Shown here: positions 49,364 to 61,225 of the stretch, in pieces | How the letters are laid out: each line of letters begins with the position of its first letter | Numbering within the stretch: position 1 is the stretch's first letter | From: Galeopsis tetrahit | Lineage: Eukaryota; Streptophyta; Magnoliopsida; Lamiales; Lamiaceae | Length of the DNA: 64,000 bases | NCBI GenBank assembly: GCA_963675135.1 | Contig: OY776129.1 | Coordinates: 42,324,141-42,388,140, forward strand | Reading direction: 5' to 3' | Made by a program: the position numbers and the translations under genes | The notes under the pieces: generated by a model | Told to the model about the DNA's origin: nothing | What the model saw: only the letters and a program-made list of their open reading frames with translations | Database searches by the model: none

Positions 49364-50143
49364 ATGGAGAATTCGACCAAGTATAATATTGAGAAGTTCT
49401 CAGGCACGGGTGACTTTGGGCTGTGGAGAGTCAAGATGCAGGCTCTCCTAGAACAGCAAGGCTTGTTCGACGTGCTCGAAGAGCCTACAGCCCCAGCTGG
49501 TGAAACTGCAACAACTGCTGCTGAAAGGAGCAAGATGCTCAGGAAAGCTCGAAGTAATATTCTGCTCTGCCTTGGTGATAAGGTTCTGAGAGAAGGTGCT
49601 AAAGAGAAAACCGCGAAAGAGGTCTGGGACAAGCTAGGTAAACTCTACATGGTTAAAACCTTAGCTAACCGTCTCTATTCGAAACAGAAGCTGTATGCCT
49701 TCAGAATGGTGGATGACAAACCCATTCCGGATCAGCTTGATGAGTTCAATAGAATTCTTGATGATCTATAGAATTTAGATGTCAAGTTAGAGGAAGAGGA
49801 TAAGGCTCTGATTCTATTGAGTGCTCTCCCTAAGTCCTTTGAAATCTTAAAGGATACCATCTTGTATGGTAGGAAGGAAAGTATTACATTGGAGGATGTA
49901 ATGCTGGCTGTCAAGTCCAAGCTGCTGCACAACAAGACGTCTCAAGCAGACAAGGTCAGTAGCGGAGAAGGATTGGCAATCAGAGGTGGCCAGAAGCGAT
50001 CTGGTGCCAAGAAGGGGTCTAGTCAACCCAAAGGAGCTGATAAGGGAAAATCAGCTGTGTCCAATCAAGGTGAGGCAGTGTGCTACCATTGCAATAAGCC
50101 TGGGCACTATAAGAATGCTTGTCACAAATACAAGCAGTCTTGA
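49364..50143 (+). pseudogene. Copia-2 gag
   Basis: Starts MENSTKYNIEKFSGTGDF, a UBN2-type Tnt1-like gag that forms the capsid. An in-frame TAG at 49769-49771 breaks it within DDL.NLDVKLEEEDKAL. The reading then continues through LLSALPKSFE to a CCHC knuckle (CYHCNKPGHYKNAC, about 50081-50122). A frame shift between 50122 and 50160 separates it from the protease. Confidence 0.92.
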
Positions 50144-50610
50144 GGAAATCTGGTGCCAATACCTCTAATGACAAGAATCAAGCTAATCAGACTCAAGTTG
50201 AGAAGGAGCATGAAGGCTATGAGTCTGCTCAAGCGCTAACCATCACATCCTCTACAGAACAGCAAGCATGGATCCTTGATTCAGGGTGTTCTTTCCATAT
50301 GACTCCAAGACGAGATTGGTTTCATGACTTCAACCAACAGAAGGGCGGTTCTGTTCTGCTTGGGAATGATCACACTTGCAAAGTTGTTGGAGAAGGTAGT
50401 GTTCACCTGAAGATGTTCGATGGGGTAGTAAGAATACTCAAGAGTGTTAGGTACGTACCTGAACTCAAGAGGAATTTGATCTCACTTGGGATGTTGGATT
50501 CTATGGGCTATAAATTCCAGTCTGCTGATGGAGAGCTCAGTGTGTCAAAAGGGGAGCTGACTGTCCTGAAAGGTGAGAGAAGGAGTGATCTCTACTTTCT
50601 TAAGGGATAA
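50119..50610 (+). pseudogene. Copia-2 protease segment
   Basis: Contains WILDSGCSFHMTPRRDWF (aspartic protease, D-S-G) and RYVPELKRNLISLGML, ending at an in-frame TAA (50608-50610). The next ORF is in the same frame, so this is a point nonsense mutation. The ATG at 50119 is incidental. Confidence 0.9.
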
Positions 50611-50640
50611 ACAGTAGCTGGTAGATCAGATGTAGCGGAG

Positions 50641-52119
50641 GTGCAAGACAACTCGATGTTGTGGCACAAAAGACTAGCTCACGTAGGCGAGAAGGGCCTA
50701 GTGGAGTTGTCTAAACAAGGTCTGCTTGGCAAAGACAAGATCACTCAACTCGACTTGTGTGAGTCTTGTATTCTTGGTAAGTCCAAGAGACTTAAGTTTG
50801 GTAAGGGTGTTCACTCTACCAATGGGATCATGGACTATGTCCATTCTGATCTATGGGGGCCAGCGAGGAATCAGAAAAGGTCTGGTGGAAAATACTTCCT
50901 GTCTATCTTAGACGACTACTCAAGAAAGGTGTGGGTGTCTATTCTGAAGTCGAAGTCAGAAGCATTTGAGAAATTCAAGGAATGGCTCATTGAATGTGAA
51001 AATGTCACAGACAAGACTCTCAAACATTTGAGAACTGATAATGGTCTGGAGTACCTATCAGACGAGTTCAATGCGTTCTGCAAATCGAAAGGAATAGTAC
51101 GGCATATGACTGTGCCAGGGACCCCTCAGCAAAATGGAGTAGCTGAGAGGATGAACCAGACACTACTTGAGAGAGTTAGGTGTATGTTGAACAGTTCTTG
51201 TCTGCCGAATGTGTTTTGGGGAGAGGCTGTGTCTACTGCAGCCTACCTGATAAACAAGAGTCCTTCCTCGGCTGTGCAATACAAAACCCCAGAGGAGTTG
51301 TGGTCTGGATGTGCAGCCGATTACAATCATTTGAAGGTATTTGGATGTCAAGCTTATGCTCATGTCAAGCAAGATAAGCTTGAGCCTCGAGCCTTGCGAT
51401 GCGTGTTTGTTGGGTATCCCTCTGGCGTGAAAGGATACAGGTTATGGTGCCTCGAAGCTGGGATGCAAAAGTGCATAATCAGTAGAGATGTTACGTTTGA
51501 TGAGAGTCGGATGCCTCTATCAGAACAGACTAGTACGAGTACTAGTGCAGCTGATAACCAACCAGACGAGACACAAGTCGAGGTGGAGCAAGTTGACTCC
51601 ACAAGACCAGTTGGAGATGATATTGATCCAGATGAGGAGGGCGATCCTCAAGGCGAGAATGATCTTCAACATTATCAATTGGCACGGGACAGAACCAGAC
51701 GAGAAGTCCACCCACCTCAGAGGTATGGTCAAGCTGACATAGTCTCATTTGCATTATGTGCAGCTCTTGAGGTGGAGTCTCTGGAGCCAAAGTCTTATTC
51801 AGAAGCCATTAGCTGCCACGACAAGGAGAAGTGGATAGTTGCTATGGAGGAGGAGCTGCTTTCTCTAAACAAGAACCAGACATGGGAAATTGTTCAGAGG
51901 CCCAAGAACAAGAAGTTGGTTGGGTGCAAGTGGATCTATAAAAAGAAGGTGGAGGCTCAGAGGGGTGGCAGACTTAGATACAAAGCGAGGTTTGTAGCTA
52001 AGGGATTTACACAGAAAGAAGGTATCGATTTCAATGAAATCTTCTCACCTGTTGTGAAGCATTGTAGCATCAGAATCTTGTTAGCTATGGTCGCTCAATT
52101 CGAATTGGAGCTACATTAG
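50641..52119 (+). pseudogene. Copia-2 integrase and start of reverse transcriptase
   Basis: HHCC finger (WHKRLAHVG ... CESCILGK), integrase core (HSDLWG, RTDNGLEY, NGVAERMNQ), then the RT start (WIYKKKVEAQRG, YKARFVAKGF, FSPVVKHCSIR). It stops at TAG 52117-52119, directly before MDVTTTFLHG. Tork/Tnt1 elements have Gln there, so CAG to TAG is likely. Confidence 0.92.
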
Positions 52120-52890
52120 ATGGATGTGACCACAACTTTCTTACATGGATCTCTAGACGAGAGGATCTACATGAAGTTACCAGAAGGGTTGGACATAGAA
52201 GAAGGGGAAGACAAGGTCTGTCTATTGAAGAAGTCCCTCTATGGCCTCAAACAAAGCCCTAGACAATGGTACTTGAGATTTGATGAGTACATTTGCTCAG
52301 CTGGTTTTACAAGGAGCTTGTACGACAGCTGTGTCTATTTCAGACGGGTTGGGACTGCTGTTACCTATCTTCTGTTGTATGTTGATGACATGTTAATAGC
52401 AGGCGAGTCTATTGACAGTGTTAATCAAGTTAAGGAGATCCTCAAACAGGAGTTTGAGATGAAAGATCTTGGTGAAGCCAAAGTGATTCTTGGGATGGAG
52501 ATCAGTAGACTAGACAGGTCTATTCTGCTGAGTCAACCTACTTATCTTCAGAAGGTGTTAGAGAGGTTTAGAATGCATAAGGCAAAGACTGTCTCTACTC
52601 CTATTGGCCAACATCATCGTTTGTCCAATCAGATGAGTCCCAGGAACAGCCAAGAGCGAACTCAGATGAGCAAGATACCTTATGCCAGTGCTGTAGGGAG
52701 TCTAATGTATGCTATGGTGTGTTGTAGGCCAGACTTGACGCATGCTATGAGTGTGATCAGCAGATATATGAGTGATCCAGGCTTAAGCCATTGGGAAACG
52801 GTTAAGTGGGTTATGAGATATGTTCTGGGATCAGCACAGACTGGTCTGAAATTTCAGAAGATGCCAAGTGAGGGGGATGCACTTGTGTGA
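52120..52890 (+). pseudogene. Copia-2 reverse transcriptase segment
   Basis: Same frame as the preceding segment. Contains MDVTTTFLHG, YGLKQSPRQWY, YVDD (52378-52389) and LGMEISR. A TGA at 52888-52890 interrupts it just before YVDADYAANVD at the start of RNase H. Confidence 0.92.
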
Positions 52891-53340
52891 TACGTTGATG
52901 CAGATTACGCAGCCAATGTTGACACTCGGAAATCCTTAACAGGATATGTGTTCACTCTATTTGGTACGGCAGTGTCATGGAGGTCTATTCATCAATCCGT
53001 AGTTGCATTGTCTACTACTGAAGCGGAGTACGTGGCCTTGACTGAGGCAGTCAAGGAAAGCATGTGGCTGAAAGGGATTCTTAAGGAATTTGGTTTATCT
53101 CAGAACAGTGTGACTGTCTTCTGTGATAATCAAAGCGCAATTCATCTCGCAAAGCATCAGGGGTATCACGAGAGAACCAAGCACATTGATGTGAAACTGT
53201 ACTTTGTGAGAGACATTGTGGAGAAGGGGAGCGTCCAGGTGGTTAAGATAGCTACTGAGGAGAACCCTGCTGATGCATTTACTAAGGCATTACCAAAAGA
53301 GAAGTTTGGTTTATTTCTTAGGTCAGTTGGTTTGCATTAG
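52891..53340 (+). pseudogene. Copia-2 RNase H
   Basis: YVDADYAANVDTRKS, SLTGYVFTLF, STTEAEYVAL, FCDNQSAIHL and ADAFTKALP are the copia RNase H motifs. It ends at the natural TAG. Intact internally. Confidence 0.92.
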
Positions 53341-53449
53341 TGACCTCTGCGGAGAAGGCTACTAGTCTGGTGGCGGCAGATTAGTAGTAGAATCTGTCCT
53401 TTGAGAAGGATAGATCGGAGTTGTTAGTTCAAGGTGGAGATTTTGAGCT

Positions 53450-53462
53450 AAAGGTGGAGAAT
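53450..53462 (+). other. Copia-2 polypurine tract
   Basis: AAAGGTGGAGAAT-like purine run immediately before the right LTR; AAGGTGGAGA also occurs once more at about 53431. Confidence 0.65.
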
Positions 53463-54167
53463 TGTGAGGTTTATCTCAAATCCTCCTAGACTAGACGAGT
53501 GCTACTCGTCTTGTGAAGACCAGGTAGATTCTACTCTACTACTGTACTCGTCTGTTGGGCAGATCAGTCGAGGTACTTAGTCGATAGAAGTCTTCTGAAG
53601 GACTCAGCTGTTGGGCGTATCAGCTGGTGGAGTCAGACAAGTTAGCTCAGATCAGATGAGTTGGAGGAGTCCAAACAGATGAGATGGGTGTTGCGAAGGA
53701 CAAGACGAGTTGGGAAGACCAGACAAGTAGAGGTCTGACCAGACTAGTTGAGTTCTGATAGCAGGGTTACACGGTTGTAACAAAATCCACGTGGCAACAG
53801 AGCACGCTTTCAACACACGCTGCAATCACCCTTGACAACCTATAAATACCCCATTACTTGTAATTGTAATTCTTGACACCTGCGAGCATTCGTTTTGAGA
53901 GTTGAGAGTTCACGAGTGAAGTGAGGATAAATCCCTTTCCGAGTGATGAGTGTTTGTAAACATCTCTTGAACTAATCAAATTGAAGTCGTGTGTCCAGTG
54001 GATGTAGATCACATTGATCGAACCACTTAAATCTTCTTGTGCTCTGTTTTTCGTTTTCGTTTATATTTGTGAATTGCCATGCTTTCGTTGGATTGAATAT
54101 TGGCCGATTATTTTACTTGTGATTGGAGACGTCTAATCGGAGTCGAATATCATTGATAATCGTAACA
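53463..54167 (+). repeat. Copia-2 right LTR
   Basis: 705 bp, TATAAATA at 53841-53848. The 98-bp gap relative to the left LTR has GTTA at its edges, as expected of a microhomology deletion. Confidence 0.93.
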
Positions 54168-54172
54168 TTCTT

Positions 54173-54367
54173 CATGACCAACATTTTGCATTCCTTGAGC
54201 TTCATCTTTCCAAGGACTTCCATCACTCCCACGTTGCACCATACCACCGTATCTCCAATTTCAAAGCCCTTTTCAATCTTTTTCTCGTTCAAACTCTTTC
54301 TTCTTCCCTCTTATTCTTCACTACCCTCAAGGCACTCACCAAAACTCTTCTCTTTATCAAACCCCCC
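54173..54367 (-). pseudogene. Gypsy coding fragment between copia-2 and copia-3
   Basis: The minus strand reads KGFEIGDTVVWCNVG and VMEVLGKMKLKECK towards the copia-2 site. Upstream it has at least one stop in that frame. It joins 48364-48480 when copia-2 is removed. The element's 5' part must lie beyond copia-3, outside the window. Confidence 0.45.
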
Positions 54368-55132
54368 TGTTGATGTTGATATGAGTGTTATGTTTAATGA
54401 TCCAACACTGACAGCCGAGTGTTGTGTTTAATGTTCCCAACACACATGACAACATCAGAATTTGCCCTTCCTTCTTTCACTAACTCTTATCTTACGCTTG
54501 TTGTCTAATGATGTCCCCAGAGCAGTTAGAAGACGTGGGCAACACCAAGTCATGCCACTGCGTGGGAGTGAGAAGTTATTAGACCATGGTATAACAAGTC
54601 CCTAAATTCTAGGAGTGGTGGAGAGAAGTTATAACCGCATGATCTCAAGGTTGAGGCGATCATGGGAGTTGATGGCAGTTCGTGAATGAAGCCTATAAAT
54701 ACAGAAGCTGCCCTCAACACAAGATACACAAGAAGAAAAGCTGAAATTGACTACTACTCTATTGAACGCTATATACGCTTCTAGTTAGGAATATCTTTGT
54801 TTCTTCTTGTAGTTCTTCACATTATTATAAACCCGAATAGTAGTGTGTTAGAACATAGTCTTATTTACTAGGTTGTGTGATTAGATCTATGAGGGAGATA
54901 GTTTCATAGAACTTAGTAAATCATTATACACTTTCGTAGTGTAATTATACACCTCAAAGAGGTTGTACTCGTTTCACATATTTCTATATAGTGAACAGCA
55001 TAGATTATTTTATAATCTATGCAAATTTTGAATACTTCTATTTTCAGTACGTGCAATTTAATTTCCGCTGCATAGTGTTGTCTAGATTGTGCCAACACAA
55101 CAGACAACATTTCGCACGCACACACACTTTCA
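54368..55132 (+). repeat. Copia-3 left LTR
   Basis: Starts TGTTGATGTTGATATGAG. TATAAATA at 54694-54701. The end at 55132 (TTTCA just before GT plus the primer site) is inferred, as the right LTR end lies outside the window; an alternative end is CAACA at 55102. Confidence 0.75.
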
Positions 55133-55134
55133 GT

Positions 55135-55149
55135 TGGTATCAGAGCCAA
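55135..55149 (+). other. Copia-3 primer-binding site
   Basis: TGGTATCAGAGCCAA, the standard site complementary to the 3' end of initiator-methionine tRNA. Confidence 0.9.
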
Positions 55150-55199
55150 CTACTTGATACACTAAGTAGAGATTCTGCTTAGTGTGTGTAAAATCTGAA

Positions 55200-56696
55200 A
55201 TGGAGTATCCACGTTCACCCGCACTAAAGCCTCTTATTCTAGATGGCACGAATTATGCTTTCTGGAAACCAAAGATGAGGATGTACATCAAATCCATTGA
55301 TGAACGAGCCTGGAGGAGTGTTCTTGCTGGTTGGACTCAACCAAGAACTGCTGCGGATGAAGATCATGAAGCCCGGATCAAGAGAGAGCTCGACTGGACA
55401 GTTGAAGAAATCACAACTGCAAGTTACAATTCAAAGGCGTTGAATGCAATCTTCACCTCAACTGATGCCTCCATGTTCAAAATCATATCAAACTGCATTT
55501 CTTCGAAGGATGCATGGGATCGACTGCAAGATCATTGTGAAGGATCAGATAGTGTACGAAGGACCAGACTACGTATGCTTGGAACCAAGTTCGAAAACCT
55601 GAGGATGAAAGAAGATGAAACCATTTCATCCTACAACGAAAAGCTGACTGAGATTTCAAATGAAGCTCATTCTCTTGGTGATCCAATATCAAATCAAAGG
55701 TTAGCACATAAAATTCTTAGATCTGTTCCTAAACGTTTTGAACCTAAGATATGTGCTATAGAAGAAGCTAAGGATACTGATGTGATAAGTCAAAATGAAT
55801 TGGTTGGTATTTTGAAAAGTTATGAGATGAACATTTCTGAAAAGACTGATAATGAAAAGAAAGTGCTTGTTTTCAAAGGTGATGCCTCATCATCTGTATC
55901 ATCGGGTTCTGAAAAGTCTCCTTATGTTACTGAAATTGATTCTGATGAAGATGATATTGAGGAATACCTTAATAATCCTGATTATATGGCTTTCATTACC
56001 AAACAGTTTAAGACCTTTATGAAGAACAAGAATAATAGGCTTAAGGACAACATTCAACCTAAGGTTCAGATTAATAATACTCAACAATTGCCTATTAGGA
56101 AGAACAATTTTAATCCTTCTCGACAATTAGAAAGAGGTAACAGGTTTAGATCTGATCAAGAGTATAGGAATAATGTTAAATGTGATGCATGTTCTGGATA
56201 TGGTCATTATGCTAATGAATGTGCTAACACCATTCTAAAAAAGAAACTTAATTTCAGTGCTACTTTAAGCGATGAGTCTGATGTTGATCATGATCCTGAA
56301 AAAGATATTGAAAAAGCTTTCTCTGCTAGAATTCTGTATGATGATACTTTTGATGATGATCTGGACTATTATTATGATGTGAGGACAAATGATCCATCAT
56401 TTGAGAAATCACTAAATAATAATGTACCAGAATTTAACTGTTTCACAAGTTCTGTTAATGAGACAGGTTCATCAAATAAAGCAGGTTTATCCAGAAGAGA
56501 TGCTGACATTCAAGACTTGTCTAATACTGTTTTCAAACTGGAAAGTCTTTTAACAAAGAAGGATAAGGAAATTTCTAAACTCAAAGAAAGGCTAGATGTG
56601 TCTGTTCTTGATTTTAAGAAATATTCCTATGAAATGAGAAAGTTTGCAAAATATCTTCTGAAACTGAGAAACTTAATCACATCATTAAGTCTCTGA
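55200..56696 (+). pseudogene. Copia-3 gag
   Basis: Likely start MEYPRSPALKPLILDG at 55200; the frame is open 18 bases further upstream. UBN2-type gag follows (YAFWKPKMRMYI, AWDRLQDHCEG, RLAHKILRSVPKRF), then acidic regions and a CCHC knuckle (CDACSGYGHYANEC). The C-terminal part is heptad-like (LSNTVFKLESLL, KEISKLKERL), suggesting a coiled coil. A frame shift at about 56650-56665 ends it early; the coiled coil continues in the next frame. Confidence 0.9.
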
Positions 56697-56761
56697 ACTT
56701 TGAAAATTCTGATTTAAGAGAATCTGCTACTAAGCTTGAAGGCATTCTAACAAGAAAAGAT

Positions 56762-57475
56762 GTGGAGATATCTAAACTTGAAGAGAGATTGAAGGAAGCC
56801 TCTCTAAGCTTCAAAAGATTTTCTGATGGAAAGAACAAACTGGAAGACTCTCTTATGACCAACAATTCAAGAAGAACAGGTATTGGCTACCAAGGTAAGA
56901 ACCAAAAGGAGTCTGAATCTAAAAAACCTACTGTTTTTGTAAAAGCTGAAGTGAATTACAATCCTAGTGTTTCTACTAAAACTCAGATTATTGCAAAAGA
57001 TGTTATATGCCATTACTGTTTCAAAAAGGGTCATAAAAGTCCTCACTGTTTGAAGAAGAAAAATGATTTGAAACAGTCTGTATTGCCTGGAATGACTCAA
57101 CATTCAAGATCACATAGTAATTCTGCATGGACTCCAAAAGAAAATACATCTTGTAATGTTGTTCATATGTCTCTGAAAGCATGTATACCTGGATTATGGT
57201 ACTTTGATAGTGGCTGTTCTAAACACATGACAGGTCAAATTAATTATCTTACTGATTATACTGTTTACAATGGTGGTAATGTCACTTATGGTGGTGGATC
57301 AAAAGGGAAAATTATTGGTAAAGGGACATTGAATGTTCCTGGTTTTCCCAAGTTATCCAATGTTTTGCATGTTGATGGATTACTGGACAATCTTATAAGT
57401 ATTAGTCAATTATGTGATGATGATTTGCATGTTAAGTTTGATAAGAACTCATGTTATGGGAAACAGATCTGCTGA
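56762..57475 (+). pseudogene. Copia-3 gag C-terminus and protease
   Basis: In the shifted frame: coiled-coil KLEERLKEASLSFKRF, a second CCHC knuckle (CHYCFKKGHKSPHC), then the protease (WYFDSGCSKHMTG) and LSNVLHVDGLLDNLISIS. The ATG is incidental because the frame is open further upstream. A frame change near 57455-57465 separates it from the integrase. Two knuckles in gag are a Sirevirus trait. Confidence 0.9.
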
Positions 57476-57941
57476 TAATTGTTATCTTATTGAATCTGAA
57501 CTTATCTGCAATAAGGCTAAAGTTGATGATAGTATTTTGTGGCACCATAAACTTGGACATGCTAACTATAGACAACTTGATAAACTTGTTAGATTAAAAG
57601 CTGTTACAGGTTTACCAGATCTGAAATTCTCAGATAACAAAGTATGTGGACCTTGTCAAAAAGGAAAACAGATCAAGGTGTCTCACAAAATGTTGGGACA
57701 TTGCTCAACTAAACATTGCTTCGAATTACTGCACATGGATCTTATGGGTCCTATGGAAACAGAAAGTATTGGAGGTAAAAGGTATTCTTTAGTTGTGGTA
57801 GATGATTACTCTAGATTCACATGGATTGAATTCTTAAAAGATAAATCTGAAACTTTTTCCATTTTCAAAATTATGTATAAAAGATTTAAGAATGTTTTCA
57901 ATTCTAAAGTATGCAGAATTAGGTCAGATCATGGAAGATAA
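57462..57941 (+). pseudogene. Copia-3 integrase, N-terminal part
   Basis: HHCC finger (WHHKLGHANY ... CGPCQKGK), then the core start (HMDLMGPM, VVVDDYSRFTW, RSDHGR). TAA at 57939-57941 stands where the Glu of the GREF motif is expected, so it is a nonsense mutation inside the catalytic core. Confidence 0.9.
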
Positions 57942-60266
57942 TTTGAAAACAGTTCCTTTACTGAGTTTTGTGAATCAAAAGGTATAATTCAAGAGTTTTC
58001 TTCTCCCAAAACTCCTCAACAAAATGGCATAGCAGAAAGAAAGAATAGAACACTTCAAGAAATGGCTAGAGTCATGTTATGTTCTAAGAACTTATCTAAA
58101 AGATTTTGGGCTGAAGCTCTTAATACTGCTTGTCATATTGCTAATAGAGTTTATATTAGAACAGATTCTACTAGAACTCCATATGAAATTCTGAACAATA
58201 GAAAGCCAAATCTGAAATATTTCCATGTTTTTGGCTGTGTATGCTATATCTTGAATGACAGGGATCAGTTACATAAGTTTGACTCAAAGAGTGATAAATG
58301 CTTCTTTCTTGGTTACTCAAGAAACAGCAAAGCCTATATGATTTATAACTTTAGGACTGATACTGTACAAGAATCTGTAAATGTTGTTTTTGATGATGAT
58401 ACAAGCATTACAGGTAAAAGCATTGAAGATGAAGACATTTCAGACTTGATCAATGTACCAATCATTACTGAAAATGTTGAACAGGTTCAGAATGTTGAGA
58501 AGAATGATGACATACCAGAGGAAACATCTGATAATACAGATCCTGAAAATCTGTATAATCTCCAGAAAACTCCTTCCATAAGGATTCAGAAATATCATCC
58601 ACAAGACCAAATTATTGGTGAGCAGTCTACAGGTGTTCAAACCAGAAGAAGAATGGGGATGAATTCAAAGGATGTGGTAAGATCAATATGCATGTCATGT
58701 ATGTGTAGTAAGGTAAATCATGAATGCTATCACTCTGAGATTGAACCCAAATCTGTTAAAGAAGCATTAGATGATGAGAATTGGATAGAAGCTATGCATG
58801 AAGAACTTAATCAATTTGTTAGGAATGATGTGTGGACATTAGTTCCTAGACCAGAACATATTAATGTTATAGGAACTAAATGGATTTTCAAAAACAAGAC
58901 TGGTGAAATGGGAAACATTATTAGAAACAAAGCTAGGTTGGTTGCTCAAGGATATACACAGGTAGAAGGTGTAGACTTTGATGAAACATTTGCTCCTGTT
59001 GCTAGAATAGAATCCATTAGGCTCTTACTTGCCATTGCATGCTATATTGATATAAAACTGCACCAAATGGATGTTAAAGCTGCCTTTCTAAATGGTATTC
59101 TAAATGAAGAAGCTTATGTTGAACAACCTAAAGGCTTTGAAAACCCTGATTTTTCTGATCATGTCTATAAATTGAAAAAGGCTATATATGGCTTGAAACA
59201 AGCACCTAGAGCATGGTATGAAAGGTTGACAGATTTCCTAATTGAGTTTGGTTTTGTAAGAGGAGAAGCTGATAGAACACTATTCATCAAACATGATAAA
59301 AATGATATTATGATTGCTCAAATCTATGTTGATGATATAGTATTTGGTTCTACTTGTGACAATATGCTTAAACACTTTGTAAATGAGATGACATCTACCT
59401 TTGAAATGTCTATGGTTGGTGACTTAAATTACTTTCTAGGACTGCAAGTCAAACAGCAAAAGGATGGGATTTTTATCTCACAAAGTAAGTATGCTAAGAG
59501 TCTAGTAAAAATGTTTGGTTTAGAGAGTGCTAAACATATGAAAACACCTATGGGATCTACTCAGAAACTGAGTAAGGACAGTGTTGGCCAAAATGTTGAC
59601 TCAACACTGTACAGGTCTATGATTGGCAGTCTGTTATATTTGAGTTCCAGCAGACCTGATATTATGTTCAGTGTTTGTTTATGTGCTAGATACCAAGCTA
59701 ATCCCAAAGAATCACATATGAATGCTGTTAAAAGAATCATTAAGTATATTGCAGGTACATGTGATTTAGGTATTTGGTACAACAAAGACACAAACTGCAC
59801 CTTAATAGGTTACAGTGATGCAGATTGGGCAGGAGACTGTGATGATAGGAAAAGCACAAGTGGTGGTTGTTTCTATATGGGGAACAATTTAATCTCTTGG
59901 CACAGTAGAAAACAGAACTGTTTTTCTAAATCAACAGCTGAATCAGAATACATTGCATCAGGGAGTTGTTGTACTCAATTACTTTGGTTGCAAAAAATGT
60001 TTCATGATTATGGCTTACCTAGTGATGTTCTAACTGTGTACTGTGATAATATTAGTGCTATAAATATCTCAAAAAATCCAGTGCAACATTCATTAACAAA
60101 GCATATAAGTATTAGACATCACTTTATAAGAGATCTTGTTGAAAAGGAAGTTGTTAAGATGGAGTACATATCTACTGAAAAACAATTAGATGATATATTC
60201 ACTAAAGCTCTTGATGATAAGAGGTTTTCTTCTCTACGAAAATCTCTTGGCTTATGTAATATCTGA
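57942..60266 (+). pseudogene. Copia-3 integrase end, reverse transcriptase, RNase H
   Basis: Continues the same frame after the stop: TPQQNGIAERKNR, then RT (WIFKNKTGEMG, MDVKAAFLNG, YGLKQAPRAWY, YVDD at 59325-59336) and RNase H (SDADWAGDCDDRKS, STAESEYIA, CDNISAI), ending IFTKALDDKRF. No further stop, so most of pol is conserved. The ATG at 58062 has no meaning on its own. Confidence 0.92.
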
Positions 60267-61225
60267 AAATATGATCAAGGGTGTTGTATCAAATGTGGCA
60301 GCATTTGAGACAACACTAAGATAAGTCACTTATGTGTTTCCTTGCTTTAATTTTCGTAATTATTGAATTGATGAAATTCCTTATGATTGATATTTGAATT
60401 CTGAATAACTTGTGAAAAAAATACTAAAAGAGCCTATACACCTCTCAAATGCTACAAAAGAAAAATCACATATTAGATGCTTTATAAATCACTGAGTAAC
60501 TATGGGACACAGAGCTCGCTACTACGATGATCTCTTTTCAAAAGGTGATATAAATTGCATCAATATATTCACAAATCCATTGAGTAACTATGGGGCACAG
60601 AGTTCGCTACTACGATGCACTCTTTTCAAAAGATGGATCAATGTGAAGTGTGATAAAAAGAAAAAGAAATTAGAGCAACACATATGATGAAAAATCATGA
60701 AAAAACTATGTTGAGGTGTATAGAATGCCAACAATAGTCAAAACACTCGTTAATTTAGATTCTTATCCCAATTTTCATGGAATTAGTTATTTTTGATAAT
60801 TATTAAATATTATTCTCTGAAATATTTAATTTGACTTAATCTTGCCTTGTTTTATTATTTCAGTTATTCCGCTTTTATTTAATTTTGTTTTTCCAGAATC
60901 TCTTAATCTCTCTGTTAACCACGATCATTTAGTGGGGAAGTTACTTCCACTACTTCACTTCCCTCACACTCCAAAATCGTGTAACTTCTTCATCTCAACT
61001 CTCCATATAAGATGAATCTCCATTACAGTGTTGGAAAATACTTGAAAAGCCTTGTTAACACAATTAAGCCTGGTAATTAAAAATATTAATTATATTTGTA
61101 GCACTCAAGTATATTCAGTTCCCTTGGACACACACTGGTTGATTTCTAACTTACATTGTGTATACAGAATTCGAAAGGTCTCAAAATTAATTTTGCTGTC
61201 TTGTTTTGTGTGTACAGGTTCAAAT
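60267..61225 (+). other. Copia-3 spacer between pol and ORF3
   Basis: Nearly 1 kb of AT-rich noncoding DNA. A duplicated segment (GAGTAACTATGGGACACAG at 60493 and a near copy at 60579) encloses the word GCTACTACGATG. At its end a T/G-rich run and TGTACAG (61211-61217) look like a 3' splice site 8 bases before the ORF3 start. Confidence 0.7.

Larger units (their letters stand above)
48481..54167 (+). mobile_element. Ty1/copia retrotransposon, Tork/Tnt1-like (copia-2)
   Basis: A 5.69-kb element with TG..CA LTRs of 808 and 705 bp, flanked by the perfect 5-bp TSD TTCTT (48476-48480 and 54168-54172). Full domain order gag, protease, integrase, RT, RNase H. About nine substitutions over the shared LTR length indicate a recent insertion, yet the coding part has four in-frame stops and one frame shift. 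It is inserted in the gypsy element. Confidence 0.95.

Noticed and set aside
54123..54431. 102-codon plus-strand ORF
   Set aside because: It crosses the copia-2 LTR end, gypsy sequence on the opposite strand and the copia-3 LTR start.
61052..61225. N-terminal extension of copia-3 ORF3
   Set aside because: Open frame, but it crosses an acceptor-like site and shows no protein-like pattern; the Met at 61226 fits better.
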